Origin: Epiperipatus broadwayi
Lineage: Eukaryota > Onychophora > Udeonychophora > Euonychophora > Peripatidae
DNA length: 64,000 nucleotides
Reading direction: 5' to 3'
Assembly (NCBI GenBank): GCA_028023455.1
Contig: JAQFVV010006313.1
Location: forward strand, 663,519-727,518
Under the pieces are notes generated by a model, which had not been told where the DNA came from, ran no database searches, and was given only the letters and a program-made list of their open reading frames with translations. Shown here piece after piece: positions 41,785-55,808 of the stretch. Every line of letters begins with the position of its first letter. The first letter of the stretch is position 1. The translations under genes were made by a program, and so were the position numbers.

Positions 41785-43978
41785 ATTTTTGTCAATCATT
41801 TTATGAAGAAGTTTTTAATTTTAGTAATAGTGATACAAAGAAAACATAATATGATCCAATTTCCCTAATTTTCACAATGCTATTTAAGAGCAAATCTTTC
41901 TATTACTCATTTATGCCATTTAATGTAGCTTAAAATAGTAACTATATGCTACATAGTGGTAATTAAAAATAATTATTCAATGCTGGTCTATCCATATATA
42001 CTTTTTCTGTGTCTAAGTTATTTCTTTCATCAGTTAGGTGATTTTGATTTTGGTCTAATTAACTTGGATTTTTGAATCTAATGCACTTTTAATCTATAGC
42101 CATTTTCAAAGCTAATGTTTTGCATAGTTATATTGGTCTAAAATTAGTTCATGATCTACATATTATGACATTCTTCTTGTTTTAATCATTATATACACAT
42201 CTAATGTGTAAATAGAACTAGTATGAAAACAAAAAAAAAAAAAAAAAACATTACATGACTCCAGCCAGGATAATGCTATTTAATACCAAATCTTTTAATT
42301 TTAATTTTGTATTGTACCACCTAACAATATTTGGTAGATGGTATTGCTAAATAAACATTTATCCAGGAATGAGCCATATTGATTATCAGAGTAGTTTCTA
42401 TATTATAGTTTTCATCAGCAAAGAGTTTTAGATCTTGGTCAAATGCATTAGATTTTTAAATCTAATGCACTTTATCTTTAATAGCTATCTTTTATTCCTG
42501 TTTTACAGTCAAGATGTTCCTCCAAATTTCAAAAATATCTTAATGTTTGAATTTAACCCAAGATACCAAGTTAAAAACAATTCATAATAGCTAAAAAATG
42601 TAGTAGAAACTATCTCTTTTTTGTAAAATGTAATGTTTGATTAAACTGAGAGAGGCTGTGATAATATAAAGTTTGGATTGAATAATATATTTGTTTTTGT
42701 GATATAATAAAAGTTAGCTTGATATAATAATCATTTTACGTCTGCCAGACAATATTATAAAGGCGGTTTTTACTGATATTAATATCATTTATAAAACTAG
42801 TCTGTAAAATGTTTATATATATATATAAGTCACTACGACTATCAAGTAATATTTTTATTGGATTTTAAATTATCACGAAACAAACGATTAAGAAAGAATA
42901 AGCGAAACCTAAAAAAAAAATAATAAGTTAATAATTTAATCCTACATAAAATCGTTAAAAAATTACAAACGTAATGGATTTTAATATTATTTAATATTAT
43001 TGATCGTTATATTTTGTGTTTTTATATTTCTTGTGGTAAAAAAAAAAAAAAAATTATCTTTGAAGATTCTTTTATGGTTAGAAACGTCTTACTAAAGCTT
43101 CAAATTTATCTTCTATACCTCAAAGTTTGAATTGTAAAAAGATTCCCATTAGTACTATTAACCTATTCATTTCTAAAAATCAATATTAATAGTTTTGGAT
43201 GTCAAAATAATTATACTGGGTAAACATATAAATTATTTTAAAAAAAGCTTTGATTTAGTTATAAGACATGATTTTTTTTTTTTAAAAAATAAAGCAAAAA
43301 AAAACTATATATTTGTTTAATTTAAAACAGTCTTCATCCTTCTTCAAGTAAAAAAAAAAAGATAAGTAAAAGGGTGAATAAATATTTGTTTCAAAATATA
43401 AATAATATATGTGTTGTTAAAAAGTATCTATAATTTACCATCATTTTTAAAAATTATTAATCCACTGCATTATAAATGTTCTGATTTTAAACTATACTTT
43501 TTTTAAATTTAAATAGCTCCAGAAATTTTTTTAACCTCATCCATCTATCTTACATAAGGCCTTTCTCTAGCTCTCTTAAAATCCTTTGTAATTTAGTTCC
43601 GTATTGTGTTTATTGAATCTACTCTATTATTTATTAGACACAGCAAGATTTTAAATGTTAAATCTTTTCAAAGACGCAAGAAGCATTTATTTGTTGTCTT
43701 ATTTCCTTATCTCATATCTGACGACAATTGTCAATCTCAAGATCTGTCTTTGCATTCATTCTTATGTGGCATGCAATATTATTCACGTTGCTATAATAAG
43801 TTTCACCTCACATATATTAATAACCATTGGTAAAATTAACTTATTAAAAATTATCTTTTTATGGACATAAGCATATTTTAATATAAAATTATTTTTTTAT
43901 TGAAAGTGTTTAATCCCTGCTTAAATTATTATTTAGATCTGATATTTTCTTATTAATAATTTTAGCCATAGTTATTGT
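41751..43978. other. Non-coding AT-rich stretch
   Basis: No gene or element is recognised. It holds an (AT)n run at about 41754-41780, an A-run at about 42229-42248 and many short homopolymers. Confidence 0.5.
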
Positions 43979-44347
43979 AATAATGAATAATAATTCATTA
44001 GTGTAGTTTTCACTACATCATTTTCATGCACTACTCTGTCATTATATTTTAACACTACATTTGCAGTCAATAAAGGATATATATATATATATATATATTA
44101 AATTTTATTGAGCTAATGTATTATTACATGATGTGGCTTTAATTATATGTTTTTAATGGTCCAAAAATGAAGTAAAGCATGAAATATGCAATTTGGGGGT
44201 CATGCATCTTTTTCATATATTTTTGGTGATATGTTTCTAATTACATCCCACTACAAGGTGTTAAGAGTAGATAGAAACCAGTCTCAAAATTTAATGAAAG
44301 TGGTGTAGTGAAAATATAAACTACAGAAATATTATTCATTATTGGAT
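43979..44347. mobile_element. MITE-like element with ~50-nt terminal inverted repeats
   Basis: The left end (about 43979-44030) and right end (about 44296-44347) are inverted and similar, centred on GTAGTTTTCACTACATCATT against GGTGTAGTGAAAA. No coding sequence is present. Its right half recurs at 44621-44820, so it is a repeat family and not a chance hairpin. An (AT)n run sits inside at about 44074-44098. Confidence 0.65.
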
Positions 44348-44451
44348 AATTCCTAGTCTAGTGAATGACTAATAAAAAATATTAATATCCTTCCATTAAA
44401 TGGTATGTGTCATAGTTGAGAAGGCAAAAAGTTTAACATATCAAGTAAACT

Positions 44452-44456
44452 GTAGT

Positions 44457-44492
<36 letters not shown>

Positions 44493-44526
44493 CAATGATT
44501 AAAGATATGTGTAAGAGTATTGTAGT

Positions 44527-44562
<36 letters not shown>

Positions 44563-44591
44563 CAATGATTAAAGATATGTGTAAGAGATTG
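44452..44591. repeat. Tandem duplication, 70-bp unit x2
   Basis: GTAGTAGAT, an (AT)n run and GAACAATGATTAAAGATATG then TGTAAGAG occur twice in a row (44452-44521 and 44522-44591) with essentially no differences. It is therefore a recent duplication or an assembly duplication. It lies between the two MITE-family copies. Confidence 0.9.
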
Positions 44592-44620
44592 GGGTCTGAA
44601 CAATGGATGAGTGATTGTTC

Positions 44621-44820
44621 AGCATGAAGTGTACAGTTTGGGGACTATATATCTTTCCACATGTTTTTGATCATAGATTTCTGATTACATCTCTCTATAA
44701 GGTATTAAAAGTGGATAAAAATCAGTCTCTATTTTGCAAAAGAGTGATGTAGTGAATATTACACTACAGAAATATTATTCATTATTGGATAATCACTAGT
44801 ACAATGAATGACTAATAAAA
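44621..44820. mobile_element. Partial second MITE-family copy
   Basis: It matches 44176-44394 in the same orientation, including GCATGAA, TTTGGGG, AAGGT.TTAA and the right end CTACAGAAATATTATTCATT followed by ATTGGATAAT. The left end is missing or lost in the 70-bp repeat region. Confidence 0.75.
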
Positions 44821-45857
44821 ATTCATATAAATATTGTAATATTTTTAAGTTATAAATAATTATATTATGTTATCTTCAAAATGTATATTGCTTAAATAAT
44901 ATTATTTTTATACACTGTTATTTTGCCATTTTAGTCACAAAATATTTACCATAAATTTTATATAAAATCTTTAAGACAGACAAGATTTTCTTTTATATTT
45001 TTGACCATTTATCTCCATTATTTTACAATATAGCATAATTACAGTAGATTCATATGATATATAATTTTGACAATTATTCACTTTTGGAATATATTTTGTT
45101 ACATAACATTATCATAAAATATAAAACCCTTCTGTGAAATTGGAAGTTTATAAATTCTATTAATATTCTGAGGTATCAAATGTAATGCATTACTATTAAA
45201 ATATTATTAAAATTAAATTGACACAAGTTCAGTGTTCATTAGAAAAAGTTTGTTCTGATATAAAAATATAAACATCATTCAAATAGAAAATGGCTAATAT
45301 ATTTATAATTGTGTATGTTGTTTGAATTTTTCTTAAATATTAAATGAATATTGAATTATTAATTTGTAAAATTTCATCTTTAAAATTTTTTTTTAAATAT
45401 TTTTTATTTATTTCATTACTTGATTTTTTTTAAAATGTTTATAATAATTGCATTAGTTTTTGATGCATTTTCAATCTTCATAGATTTAATCTCATCTTTC
45501 TAATTAAAATTTTGAAGATTTTTTTTATTATAAACACCAACAGCTTTGTTTTCTATTACTTATTATTTTATAAATTCTTTATAAAATATTTTCCACAATT
45601 CTTGATATCAATTTCAGCTTTTGGTAAATCTTTCCTTTTAATATTAAAATATAATATTTTAGATTGTGACTTTTATATCTTTTCACAGCTTTCCTTTTTT
45701 TATTATGTAATATTATATAGTTTATTTTCATGTGACATCATTATTTCTTTCTCTCTTTTTTTTTAAAGAATTTAAAGAATATCCAATATTTAGTTGTTGT
45801 TTATTTTTAATGGATAGTTTTTAATTATTTACCTGTTTCCTTTGATTTATTTTCTCT

Positions 45858-45902
<45 letters not shown>

Positions 45903-47250
45903 TTAAATATATAATGGTTAACTGATTTGTCACATAAATTTATTGCATAATTTAGATAGCAAATGATTAAATGTTTTCTTTTTATCATTTATACTTACAA
46001 TGTTGCATCAATATATATCTTAACATCTTACTGAATGACTTGAATCTCTTAAGCACATTATCATATCAAATTACCATTTTTTTGTTTATTTTTACTTGGA
46101 TGCTTCCAAGTTTTGTTTATAGTATAATTTTTTTTCAAGCAAAAAAATAAAATATACAGTTTTGAAGTTTTTGAAAAGTTTGTCTTAATATAACATTTTG
46201 CTCAAAACTCTTTCATCTTTCTAATAATGTTCATTTTTAACATATACCTCATTTTATTGTTTTGTAAGTTCAACATACTTTCTCTTTACTTCTATAAATA
46301 ACGACTTTTTATCTTTTAATAATAACTTGTTGGAACATGAATTAATCTCATTTTAATACTTCATTATCTCCAAAATGCTATAATTTCATTTTCTTTGTTT
46401 ATAATGAATTTTATTATTCTTCAGCTTTTATAATTATACCTAAGGAAAAGTACATTTTTTTTTTATTTTTCATTTCAATTGTTTTTTTTTTTTTCCACAA
46501 AGTAATGTCTTATTTAATATTACTCAGTACTTATTTTAAATAATGTTATCTTTGTATGCTGCTTATATTTGATAATATATCTATGTATACACAAACATAT
46601 TGTCTGTGATTATTTGAGAAAAAACTTTTTCTATATGTTCTAAAATTATTTTGATTAAACATAACACATTCTATAATTGATGTATGATTTACTAAAAAAT
46701 TTTTCACTAAAGGCGATCAAATAAGATTTAGAAACAAATTTAAAATTAAAAAGCAAAATGTTTTCTTAGTATAATATCTTCTTCAGAGCTTTCTCTTTTT
46801 TTGCATTATAAGAATGCGTTTTTTTAAGTTTATCCTGTGGTTCAGTTGTTTTAAATTATACTTGATTTTCCAATAATTTTGACAAAAGGAAATTGCTTAT
46901 TCAATTCAGATCTTTCAATCATGTTTAGGAATACTTTTACAAAATTTTTTTAGCATCTATTACTATTATTAATATTTGTTATTTTTTTCCCAGATTCATG
47001 TTTAATTAAAATGCCTTTGATTATTTGTTAATCAAATCCATTAACAAAAGACTGATGAATTAGATTATTTCCTTATATTTAATCTTTTCTAAAATCTAAA
47101 AAAAAAATAAACAGAGGAAATTCCTTATTTCTACGCTTTATGGTTTATTTTATAGAAAACTCTATTCCCAAGAGATTATTTTCACTGTAAACTTGCACTC
47201 TGAAATATGGTGATTAAGTTAACTGACATAAAAAATCACAAATTGCTATG
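44821..47250. other. Non-coding AT-rich stretch
   Basis: No gene is seen. An (AT)n run lies at about 45865-45899. The 84-codon plus-strand frame at 45512-45766 is Phe/Ile/Tyr-rich, as expected from T-rich sequence, and is not called. Confidence 0.5.
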
Positions 47251-47367
47251 TTTTTTTTTTCTTTTTCCATATGACATAGAATCGGGAGGCGAACTCCCAA
47301 CAACCATCTGCAACCAACTGCTTACTTGCAAAGGCTGCTGCGCTGACCTCTCAGCTAACAACGCTTG
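47251..47367 (-). mobile_element. tRNA-derived SINE, copy 2
   Basis: Same family and orientation as copy 1. On the minus strand: GCGTTGTTAGCTGAGAGGTC (A box region, about 47344-47366), then GGGAGTTCGCCTCCC (B box, 47284-47298), then CATATGG and a long A-rich tail. The B box is better preserved here than in copy 1. No clear target duplication was found. Confidence 0.8.
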
Positions 47368-50300
47368 TTCTTTTTTACTTTGTGAAATTATAAAAATATG
47401 TAAATTTGCTGTTAATTTTTATTCTCTTTTGAACATGCAATCAAAACAAAAAAAAATTTGAGTTTCATCATTTAAATGTATTAAAAATATATTTAAATAC
47501 AGCAAGAACGATTAAAAGCAAAAAAAAAAAAAAGATAAAAATCATCACGTTACAGGCTTAGACTATCATTCAATAATGGTATTTTATTTATTTATTTATA
47601 ACTCTACATAAGATGATGTGTATTGGGAAAAAAAACATTCTACAATTAAATAGTTTAAAAAAATAAAAGATAGTTTGTAAAAAATATATACTTTATTAAT
47701 TAAAAAAAAAAACATAATTATGAAATTTAAAATCAGAGTGGATTTATTCTAAATAAGAAAAAGACGATAATTTTGTAAAGACTGACAATATGAAATAACT
47801 AATAATTGCATTAATTATTTTATTAAATTAGAAGACACTATATCCATATACTTCAGTCTAGTGTACAACAGATTATTTATTATTCTGATGAAAAAAATAA
47901 AGAAATTTTATAAAAATTTAAACAGTAATTTTAATCCGATCAACTATAATTATTTTAAATAATTAAGAGAGATTTTAAATCTAGAAATTGAACATCTACT
48001 AAAAAATGAAAGATCTATTGGAAAATTTACAAATAATCATAAAAATGAAAGATTATATATATATAAATTTGAGAAAAAATCATGAATATTACAAATATTT
48101 TTGAGATAAACTCAGAAATTAAATAGAGTTATCACTTGCAGTACATGTATGATATTAAACTAATAAAATTAAATTTAAAACAATTACACAGGACAGATGA
48201 ATCTAGTTAAGCAAGAAACCCAACCATTTAAGGAAATAATATTAATGATTGTTAAATATAAATGCTTTTAAAAGTGTAAAGTTAACATTTACAAATACAA
48301 ATAAAATTTAATGAAATAAAAAAGAAAGGATTCTAAGACTAATTACTTAACAAGGGCTTCAAAACAAAAGTTCGTTATTAATTGAAATAATACACATCTT
48401 TTTATTTGAGACTTTAATTAACTCCATGTGGTAAATTCTTATTGTCAACTCAATAGGTTTTATTCATAGCATCTTTTATATTATGCAAATAACTATGTGG
48501 TAAATAAACATGATGCATTTCTCATTCACTTGTATCATCCAGTGTAAAGAGTTTATTAGCTTGTACTTCTAATTTTAAGGCAAAAAACACAATTATCTTT
48601 CTTTTCTGTTGTCTGATAGTTATGAGCTGAAAGTTAACTGTGTTTTTTTCATCACTAATCATGAAAAATAACTTAAATATTTGTTCTTAGGCTATGACAT
48701 CATCATTCAAGAAAGTGGGGCAATAAAGTGTACTAACAATTTCCTAATAACAACTTTCACTGTTATTCGAGGATCACCTTTTATTCAGCAATCTATAACT
48801 AAAGATCACTTTTAAGAGAAGAAAAGATTGTATATAATAAAAATAAATATGATTTAGCATTAAAAGGATATTGTTTGCATTTTTGAAGTGAGAGGAAAAA
48901 GTGAAGAGGTAACTGATTAGAAAAATGGATATGTATTTTAGTACATAATGCAAGTATATGGTGATTGGAAATACAAAAATAAATAATAATAAAAAAAATG
49001 TGCAAATGGGAAATATACTAAAAAGAATGATAGGAATACTTATTTAATTTAATAAGAGATATTAATGTAGACAATTTACATATATGGACCAATAAGTTTT
49101 CATTGTAATAAAAAATAGATTATAATAAACATGTATAAAATGTTTGTGATCACCCCAACATTTTAAAATTGTCATGAGATACTTTAATAATAGAAATGAA
49201 AAGCAACTGAAAAATTAAAATGATTTTTTTTGTATATATTGATATGATGACAGAAATGAGTAAAGACACAGATTTGTGCAATTTTCAGACAAGAAATATA
49301 TATTATGAAGTATTTCTTTAAAAAATATTAGAAGAAAGATAATGTAGAAGCATCCAAATGTAATTACAGAATAAATATTGTTAATAATAATAGTACACTA
49401 AATTAATGTTTTATTAAATGCAAAACATAAACATGAAAACATCAATATTAATTATATAGTGATTACAGATATTCTATTAACTTTTTAAGTGCTAATTATA
49501 TTATTGGTTGTGTGAGGTAAAAATAAAAGCTTTTAATTGGCCAACTCACAAACTGAAGACAGTCAATTGTTAAAATATATTTATCTTTTAATATGATATT
49601 TACTTTAGTTTCATTTGTAAAAAGTATATTAATAATTTGTCAGGTTATGAAAGTGAACGAAAGTGTTTTCAAAAATAAATTTCTATTTATTTATTGTAGA
49701 AATATTTTGTAGTGGCAAATGTAAAGTGAAATATAGTAATCAAATTAAAAAGAGTTGCTGATGTAAATTGTTTTTTTTTTCACTTTTACATTACGGAAAA
49801 GTAAATATTTTTTTTGCTAAAATCTTAAATATTTTTACTAAAATTTTAAATATTTTTCTAAAATAATTGTATTTTTAGCCTGTTTTATCAAAATTGTTTA
49901 TAATTCATCAAAAAATACTCAAAAAACATTCATTTATCATTTTCAAAATAAAACAAAATACGAACGTAACTCTTTACTTTTTGGCAACCATTTTTTTTGT
50001 TGTCAAAATTTACACAGCCAATAAGATTCAAGAGAAGGTGGAGGTTTGCTATTCTTTGACATATTTGGGCATTTATATTGATTTTTTATTTGTAAAATAA
50101 TTCAAAACAGGGCAGCATCTTATAGAACTTTTAAAAATCTAACTATTGACTATAAAACGATTATCCTAGCTTTAAAAATAACGGAATTAGAGTGACGTCA
50201 ATTGTCAATGAAAGGTCTCGTAAGTTTCGTCACAAAAGTTAAGATTTCATTAAATAAAGTTAAATGTTATGTTAACATCTAACTAACAAAACATCATATT

Positions 50301-53300
50301 CATTTACAACAATGAAGATGTTGTCATAGCTGTAGGATAAGCTGTTTATCATGTTTATATAAAAGGATAACAAATGATTGGACATCAATTTTGGAAATGA
50401 ATGCCATGTAGTATATATAAATATTTGGGAATATTAAATATATTCACCTTTCCAAGAATGCAGCATTAAAATTTAATACATTGAAATAATGTTGATAATA
50501 TTATCAACATTTATAAATATTGAAATTCTATTTGCCATAAATAATGGATTTTAACAATGTATTCTTTAGAATTATAACTATAAATAAATTAATCTTATTA
50601 AAATAATTAAAAACCCAGTCAACACTATAATATAGTTGGCAAAAGAAATCAAACAGCCATGTAAAAAATCAGCAATATTTTTTTTCATTCATCAATAAAT
50701 AAATATATGTGTGGATGTGTAATAATAAAATTTAATCATATGAGCAATAGATATGCACTCACTGCATTCAAGTTAATTCATTACATCTATAAACAGATTT
50801 ATTATATATATATATTTATTTATTTATTGAACCAACCGCCTCTCAAGAATCAATAAAACTTACCCCTTAAAATTTACTACTTAAACTACGGGAAACAACA
50901 ACAACCATTGACAAATAAAAATATTAACTAATATTTTATTATATTTTGGCCTCCCAAACTTCCCTTCCAGCAAATGGTTGGTTTTCAGGTAAAGTGTCAA
51001 TTATTATCAATAACAAACTATCAATAACATTCAACACTCGACTGCCAAATATACACCGATCAAATAAACACTTTATTTTATTTTTTTAAAGAAGAATTTA
51101 AAATTTTTTAGGCACCAGCTAATTACATTAGAATTAGCATGTCTATCTAATCAGCACAATTTGGTACCTGAAAATCCCCGCTAATTCAATCGGTTTCCAA
51201 CCACCCACTAATAAACAAACAAAAGGTATCTTAAATGCCCCCTCTAAGCTACCACTACTTTTTAAAAAAAATAAACAGAATTTCCCCAAAATATTCAAAA
51301 TAATACTTCAATCCTTTAAAACTAATAATAACAACATTATACTGAATGCCAAAGCATTTATAGATTTAACTTAGCAAATCTTTTCTGAAATACTATTATT
51401 AATAATTAGATTTTTTCCCTCCTACTTTTATTAAGAAAAATAAATATTTATACTTACCCGCACGTATCAAAATAAACATAAATATTTTAAGAAAAATAAT
51501 TTAAGTGTTTTTTTATTTAAAATAAATAAATCATTTTATCTTATAATGAAACACACCCACTTCTTTTTTTTTAAAGATTAAAATAAAGCATTTTAATATA
51601 TTACTTTAGCAAATAAATTATTCACGTTACATCATATATATATATTTTTTTTAAGTTTAAAAAAACCAAATCACACATACGTGCATTCAATACTTTCAAA
51701 AATATTATTTAATAATAGACGCTTCTTTTACTTATTTTATTATTGCAAATATTATCTTTTGAAGTTTAAAGTTTATTCTTTTTTTTTAAGTTTAATTCAT
51801 AAAGTTCAAAGTTGTTTTAATAAAGTCTATCTTTTATTTTAAGAAAAAAATGGGAATGTTAAGATATCAAAGTCAAATAATTACCTAGGATTTTTTAAAT
51901 ACAATGGAAACAGCATAATGGAATTATTTTATAACTCATCGACGATTGGTAAATGACTCCTCCATAGATCCTGTGACATGGTATAATTTTCATGGCTAGT
52001 TTGGCGTACCCACACTCCATTTTTTGTTTAGTCTATTTAAACATGACCACTTTCTGAACTAATTGCAGGTCTTAAATGCATAGAGCAGCTTCGGTCAACT
52101 GCATACCACATTGGTTTTAACAATGCAACATTTTTTAGAGATATTACTTCAAGAAATATTTTATTAAAAAAATGAGAAAGTCAGACCCAAATTATCAAAA
52201 GTTGAGATATTTATACTGTTTTAAACAATGGAAAACTTTATTAGCTGCAGCGTCCTTAGTCTCATAAAATTAAATCAGCTTTTGTGTCTATTTTTTATTA
52301 AATATTACATACACACATGCACACATATTTAATTATTTTATTATAGGATTAAACAAAATCCCTTTATTATTTTATTATAAATTCTTTTAAAGAATATTAA
52401 ATCATTTTTTTATTACAAGACTTTATTTTCCTTTTTTAAACAAAAAAATCTTATTATTGTAAACAGCATTTACAGTTTATTTTATTTAATACAAATCCCC
52501 CCCTCCCTATTTTTTTATTTTTTACATTTTATTCTCTTAATTTTAAATTTTTATATTTTAATACATGGGATTCATAAAATTAATTTAATATCAATGCACT
52601 TAAGTACATTATCTCCATCCCTCCTCTGAAACTAAAATATCATTCTGAGCATTTTAGTTTTCCCAGAATTAAAACCTATAAACAATGTAGTTTTATTTAT
52701 TTAACATTTGTTTAACTGTACATGTGCATTTTATTTATTCACTATAATTTTCATCCCAGTATAATTCTATTTTATAATCGATCAGGTGGCTCTTTCTATC
52801 CAATCTATCTAGCATTATTTTAACCAAACGCACACAAAAAAAAACATTTTAAATTTCCAAATGTATATACAGTCAACCTCCACCCTCTTAGTTCTAATTC
52901 TATGACTCATGTTCATATATCTTTCTCATTCAGAGTGTGTTTTATTTTTTTATCTTTAAAAAATATGTTTCTACTTTCTAACATTCATGAAAATCAACTT
53001 TTTATCATACACCAAAGCTAGACAGTTTGGGAAAACAAAATACAAGTACTACCAATACGTTTCTTAAACTTCTCTTCAGAAAATATCCCCTATATCAACA
53101 ACGGTCAACTTTGACCCTCCATCTAAACAACTAACTACAATTAAAGTTGTTTATTCTATTTAAACAATCAATTTCAAGCCACGTCGATTTGCCAAATGAA
53201 TTCCCAACTATGTTTTATAGTAATCCCATCATTTGCTATGACTATTTTATTTAAATACATAAATTCTCACAAGCTTGTTTTTTTATGAGTCATTACTCTT

Positions 53301-53849
53301 TTAGTATTATACTTCAATAGTTTGGAAGAGATATCACTATCATTTTATTACGAAATATAGTTACTCATTAATAAAAAAAATAAAGATCAGATTAACACTT
53401 GATTTCAAAACAACACTTTTCAACAGTAGGAGAATCTTGATTAGTAATACATTATAATTTAAATCTTGGAGAATAAGAAAATACACAAACATCTTTAATA
53501 ACACATTAAAATAACCATGTTTCATTTATTCTGTTGGATATTTTTGACATAAACTGTAATTTTCTATGTTTTGATAATGTACCCATCTAAAATTTGTATA
53601 ACTTTTTTTGGAATGGAGGTGAAGTGCCAATTGTGTGTGTGTGTGTGTGTGTGAAAGTAAGTCTAAGTAATGGGCATTTTTATGTCCTTGAAGTCATTTA
53701 TATTAATCATAATAACTTTGTATCATGATGTATTTTTGTTTCCAAAACCCATCAATGTCTCCCAGAAAAAAAAAACATTATTGTAATATCATATACTTAT
53801 GTATAATCCTTGTAAACACTTTCCTCCTTTCTTTATTTCTGTTATCGTC
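47368..53849. other. Non-coding AT-rich desert
   Basis: No gene is recognised in 6.5 kb. From about 50840 onward the plus strand becomes poor in G relative to C, a bias that continues into the Penelope-like region. A (GT)11 run lies at 53632-53653. Confidence 0.5.
53632..53653. repeat. (TG)11 dinucleotide run
   Basis: A short perfect TG array, the only notable non-AT dinucleotide repeat in the window. Confidence 0.9.
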
Positions 53850-53912
53850 ATATACAATATTGAAATTCAAATAATTCTCCTTACACTTTTTTCAGCAAAA
53901 ACTTTTTATTAA

Positions 53913-53965
53913 TATTACTACAGTTTTGTCTGTCCCATGCAGTCTTCATCAGATCTACAAAATTC
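53913..53965 (-). ncRNA. Decayed hammerhead-ribozyme-like motif
   Basis: On the minus strand CTGATGA (53952-53946) is followed by a short stem GACTG/CAGAC with one mismatch and the loop CATGGGA. Then comes AAAAC where the hammerhead core needs GAAAC, and TGTAGTAATA, which fits the very short stem III and cleavage site of Penelope-type hammerheads. The G-to-A change in the GAAA core should abolish self-cleavage. Its position downstream of the GIY-YIG-like segment is as expected for such elements. Confidence 0.6.
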
Positions 53966-54550
53966 AAATACACATAACAATAAAACCATTACATAATACA
54001 TTTCATATTTTATACAAATTTATCAATTTTCAAAATTATTAATTTTCTATTAATTTCTTAAAATTCTTTAAAACATATATATCTTATATGCAATTACTTT
54101 TTCTAATTTTTAATTATTAATAACTCTTTCATATCTTCCTATTATTCTAATATCTATAATATTTTTCTTTATATATATATATTATCTTTTATACATATGA
54201 TATTTTATACATAATACACTAACCTTACCTTTTTTATTTATTACTATTCCAATTTTATTACCCTTATTGCTAATAATATATCATTCTTTATTCTTCTTAT
54301 CTTTTAATTTCATCTATTTATACTAAACACATTTTTTATCTTATTATTATCTCAATTATTATATACACATTTTACCTTCTTTTCTTATTCTTCTTCTCTC
54401 TAATTTTCATTTTTTATTAATAATTCAACTTCATTTTAACCTCCCTTTCATATTCCTTATGTTTTAGCTCCCTATATTATCTATTTTTATAACAACTTTC
54501 ATATACTATCCTTAACCATTTTACCCCTACCCCTAATTTTTTTCTTTTTT

Positions 54551-54766
54551 TTATATTATCAGTGATCTTACCCCCCCCCCATATCTATAAAGATTAGGCT
54601 TAATTTTATTAATAAATATTACCTCCATTATTTTCCTATCTCTTTTTTTATCTGTATAACTAATCATTCTTATAATCTTTTTCCCAATAATATGAGCTGT
54701 TTCCATAATATGCATATCTGATGGTGATCTTTTATCATACTTATGATGTGATACAGTCAAAACTGC
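54551..54766 (-). pseudogene. C-terminal fragment resembling a Penelope-like GIY-YIG protein
   Basis: The open minus-strand frame reads SHHKYDKRSPSDMHIMETAH, then KKRDRKIMEVIFINKIKPNL, then YRYGGGVRSL before a stop. The pattern KR..I.E.IFI.K.KP.L.R.GG is what I associate with the end of Penelope-like polyproteins. Upstream (higher coordinates) the frame runs straight into the (ATA)n array, so the rest is lost. A run of ten C (plus strand) near 54573-54582 may also hide a frameshift. Identification is by motif only. Confidence 0.5.
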
Positions 54767-54993
<227 letters not shown>

Positions 54994-55046
54994 GAGATCT
55001 TATAAAAAAAACCAACCATTTTTGACTCTTATATATAAAAAAGTTG

Positions 55047-55229
<183 letters not shown>

Positions 55230-55594
55230 ACCCCCCAACCAAAATTCCACCAGACCACAACAACACCACACAACACCCAACACCCCACCCACAGAGCCAC
55301 CCCCGCCACACACAAGACACACCCACCCACAGAACCCAGACAACACACACCAACACCACCAACCCCCACCCACCAAGACCCACCCCCAAACCCCCCCCCA
55401 CAACGAGACGAGCCCCAACCCCCCCCACGAGACCGCACCCCCCAAACACCCCACCCCACCCCCCCCCCCGCACCCCCCCCACACCCCCCCCACACCGCCC
55501 CACCCCCCCGACCACCCCCGCCCCACCACCCCCCCACCAACCCCCCACCCACCCACCAACCCCCCCCCCCCCCACTCCCCCCCCGCCCCCCCCA
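55230..55594. repeat. C/A-only low-complexity block
   Basis: About 365 bases consist almost wholly of C and A with scattered G, and only three T (55245, 55246 and 55575). The words CCACC, CACACA and CCCCCA dominate. All six frames show proline/threonine or glycine/tryptophan runs; none is a gene. It adjoins the poly(C) tract and is either a degenerate continuation of it or noisy consensus sequence. Confidence 0.85.
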
Positions 55595-55613
55595 AAAATA
55601 ATAATAATAATAA

Positions 55614-55659
<46 letters not shown>

Positions 55660-55714
55660 TATAATAATAATAATAAAATAATAAAATAAAATAATAAAAA
55701 AAAAAAAAAAAAAA

Positions 55715-55747
<33 letters not shown>

Positions 55748-55752
55748 AAAAA
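55595..55752. repeat. (AAT)n and poly(A) compound tract
   Basis: AAT/AATA units give way to A-runs, then AAT units again, and finally an A-run before TTTTTTTCTGAAAAAAGTG. Only A and T occur. It separates the C/A block from the inverted outer sequence of the Penelope-like relic. Confidence 0.9.
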
Positions 55753-55808
55753 TTTTTTTCTGAAAAAAGTGAAGAACAATTATTTGAATTGCCATATTAT
55801 ATATTGAA

